Positions 53,473 to 54,850 of a DNA stretch of 54,850 nucleotides are shown piece by piece. The stretch covers positions 1 through 54,850 of the forward strand of contig JAUYJB010000015.1 of assembly GCA_030688605.1 (NCBI GenBank). Direction: 5' to 3'. How positions within the stretch are numbered: the stretch's first letter is position 1; each line of letters opens with the position of its first letter. The notes below the pieces were generated by a model. The model saw only the letters and a list, made by a program, of their open reading frames with translations, made no database searches and had not been told where the DNA came from. The translations under genes were made by a program, and so were the position numbers. This stretch comes from Hyphomicrobiales bacterium. GTDB lineage: Bacteria; Pseudomonadota; Alphaproteobacteria; Rhizobiales; NORP267.

Positions 53473-54477
53473 TCAGAAATCGAAGTTGATCATCTTGCGC
53501 ATCACCATCACGCCGGAGGTCATCCAGAACGCCGAGGCGGCCAGCATGACCTGGCCGATTTGGGTTTGCCAGAGCAGCGAGATGTAGCCCGGGGTGGTGA
53601 CGTAAACCAGGACCATGACGGCGATCGGCAGGGCGGCGATGATCGCCGCCGAGGCCTTGGCCTCCTGGCTCATCGCCTGGATCTTGCCCTTGAGTCGCTT
53701 GCGGTCGCGCAGCACCTTCGACAGGTTGCCGAGCGCTTCGGCTAGGTTGCCGCCGGATTGCGACTGGATGGTGATGACGATGTGCAGGAAATTGACCTCG
53801 GGCAGCGGCACCCGCTCATTTAAGCGCCCCAGCGCTTCGCCGATCGGAAGCCCGAACGCCTGGGCTTCGATCACTTCGCGGAATTCCGAGCGCACCGGTT
53901 CGGCGGACTCCGCCGCGATGGTGCGCAGCGTGTCGTTGATCGGCAGACCGGCCTTGACGCCGCGCACGACGATGTCGATGGCGTTGGGGAAGTCTTCCAG
54001 GAACTTGTTCTGGCGCCGCTTGCGCATGAATGACAGGAACCAGCGCGGCAGGCCGAAGCCGGCGACGAAGGCGACGGCGACGGGCAGCAGCAAACCGCCG
54101 GCCACCAAGATTAGGCCTAGGGCCACGACCAGGCCCAGCGCCAAGCCTGCGAGGTAGAAGCTGCGGACCTTGAACGTGAAGCCGGCCTGCGCGATCGATT
54201 GCTTGACGGTGAGCCGTTTCTTCAGGTTTTTGCGCTTGCCTTCAATCTCCTTGAGAGTCTCCTGAACCAGCTTCCTCCGGCTTGCGCTGTCCGCCCCTTT
54301 GCCGCGCTGGACCTGCACGTCCGCGTGGCCGGAGACACTGCGTACCCGCTTGGTCGCGCGCCGCTCCCCGGACAGAAACGGCGCGGCGAAAACATAGGTG
54401 ATGCCGCCGACCGCAAGCGCGATCAAAGCGACAAGGATGTATTGAAGGGCGGACTGATCAATCACGCCTGCCTCCAC
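53473..54477 (-). CDS. tadB: tad pilus inner-membrane platform protein TadB
   Basis: The 334-residue protein has membrane segments at about 12-31, 104-147 (two) and near the C-terminus, and the type II secretion F domain with LEDFPNAIDIVVRGVKAGLP and the EALGNLSKVLRDRKRLKGKI block. It pairs with TadC. Its ATG lies 20 bases inside the 3' end of cpaF, so the genes overlap and are cotranscribed. Confidence 0.95.
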   Translation of the reverse strand: MEAGVIDQSALQYILVALIALAVGGITYVFAAPFLSGERRATKRVRSVSGHADVQVQRGKGADSASRRKLVQETLKEIEGKRKNLKKRLTVKQSIAQAGFTFKVRSFYLAGLALGLVVALGLILVAGGLLLPVAVAFVAGFGLPRWFLSFMRKRRQNKFLEDFPNAIDIVVRGVKAGLPINDTLRTIAAESAEPVRSEFREVIEAQAFGLPIGEALGRLNERVPLPEVNFLHIVITIQSQSGGNLAEALGNLSKVLRDRKRLKGKIQAMSQEAKASAAIIAALPIAVMVLVYVTTPGYISLLWQTQIGQVMLAASAFWMTSGVMVMRKMINFDF

Positions 54478-54850
54478 CGTCTATGTCCATCACCTCCGCG
54501 GAGTCCAGAGCCGCGGCGAGGTTCTTCTCCTCGTTGAAGTACCGCGCCCGCTCCCAGAACGCCGGCCGGGCGATGCCGGTCGAGCGGTGACGGCCGATGA
54601 GATGGGCATTCTCGTCCTCGCCCAGAATGTCGTAGACGAAGATATCCTGCATCGTGATCACGTCGCCCTGCAGCCCGATCACTTCCGAGATGTGGGTGAT
54701 CCGCCGGTTGCCGTCGCGCAGACGCTCCACCTGTATGACCACGTCGACGGAGGAGACGATCATTTCCCGAATGGTCCTTGACGGCAGGGAATAGCCGCCC
54801 ATGGTGATCATGCCTTCCAGACGCGACATGGCCTCGCGCGGCGAGTTGGC
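54458..54850 (-). CDS. cpaF: CpaF/TadA secretion ATPase, C-terminal part (cut by window edge)
   Basis: Only the last 130 residues are in the window. They match the CpaF/TadA ATPase end: SPREAMSRLEGMITMGGYSL, PSRTIREMIVSSVDVVIQVE, RRITHISEVIGLQGDVITMQ, and the tail HRSTGIARPAFWERARYFNE. The gene continues past position 54850. The protein drives Flp pilus assembly. It overlaps tadB by 20 bases. Confidence 0.95.
   Translation of the reverse strand, partial: ANSPREAMSRLEGMITMGGYSLPSRTIREMIVSSVDVVIQVERLRDGNRRITHISEVIGLQGDVITMQDIFVYDILGEDENAHLIGRHRSTGIARPAFWERARYFNEEKNLAAALDSAEVMDIDGGGRRD

Overview
The window is a high-GC segment of an alphaproteobacterial chromosome, most likely from the order Hyphomicrobiales (Rhizobiales). 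This rests on the gene order aroA-cmk-rpsA-sppA-ihfB-lapA-trpF-trpB-trpA, on a FYDLN-acid (TIGR02300) protein, on a cobalamin-riboswitch-led cbtB-cbtA-cobW-cobN-cobO operon, on a YejABEF importer with two binding proteins, and on interspersed palindromic repeats of a kind common in that order. No rRNA, tRNA or CRISPR array was seen. The genus cannot be named from the sequence alone.

Layout. Positions 116-9290 (minus strand) form a housekeeping block that reads aroA, cmk, rpsA, sppA, ihfB, a LapA-domain membrane protein, trpF, trpB, a DUF559 nuclease-like gene and trpA. The nuclease gene sits between two G-rich hairpin repeats inside the trp operon. Positions 9487-13787 hold the FYDLN-acid protein, a CitE-like lyase, asd, a DUF6152 plus small membrane protein pair, and short hypotheticals. 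Positions 13867-17234 hold leuB and leuD, separated by a complete IS630-type element with recognisable terminal inverted repeats and a TA target duplication. Positions 17409-18660 hold a small zincin and two small membrane or secreted proteins.

Positions 18725-24612 (minus) are a five-gene run: class II glutamine amidotransferase, CheR-type methyltransferase, Lon-like protease, a tandem USP-like protein and a CbiX-like chelatase. A divergent unknown ATP-grasp ligase lies at 24772-26304. I regard this as the best candidate for an undescribed functional unit. A broken EAL gene follows, then the B12 riboswitch and cobalt/cobalamin operon (27110-33935). Positions 34000-37917 look like a rearranged island: a duplicated 3' piece of an old-yellow-enzyme/FadH-type oxidoreductase, a cupin, an unusually AT-rich secreted-protein gene, an IS5-type transposase remnant and the full oxidoreductase. 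Positions 38124-39842 hold pheA, a 22-bp tandem repeat and a membrane-anchored cytochrome c. Positions 40027-51436 hold a peptide/muropeptide importer with two binding proteins, a hydroxyacid reductase, an NlpC/P60 peptidase, a MarR-type regulator and an M17 aminopeptidase, which together look like a peptide or murein-peptide salvage locus. The right end (51564-54850) carries tad pilus genes: a TadD-like lipoprotein, tadC, tadB and the 3' part of cpaF/tadA.

Two genome-scale patterns stand out. First, a family of palindromic repeats with CTAG-containing ends (TAGAGC...) supplies the TAG stop codon of at least seven genes here. Second, G-rich REP-like arms occur in opposite relative orientations, once flanking a DUF559 nuclease and once alone, which recalls REP/RAYT organisation but with a different enzyme.
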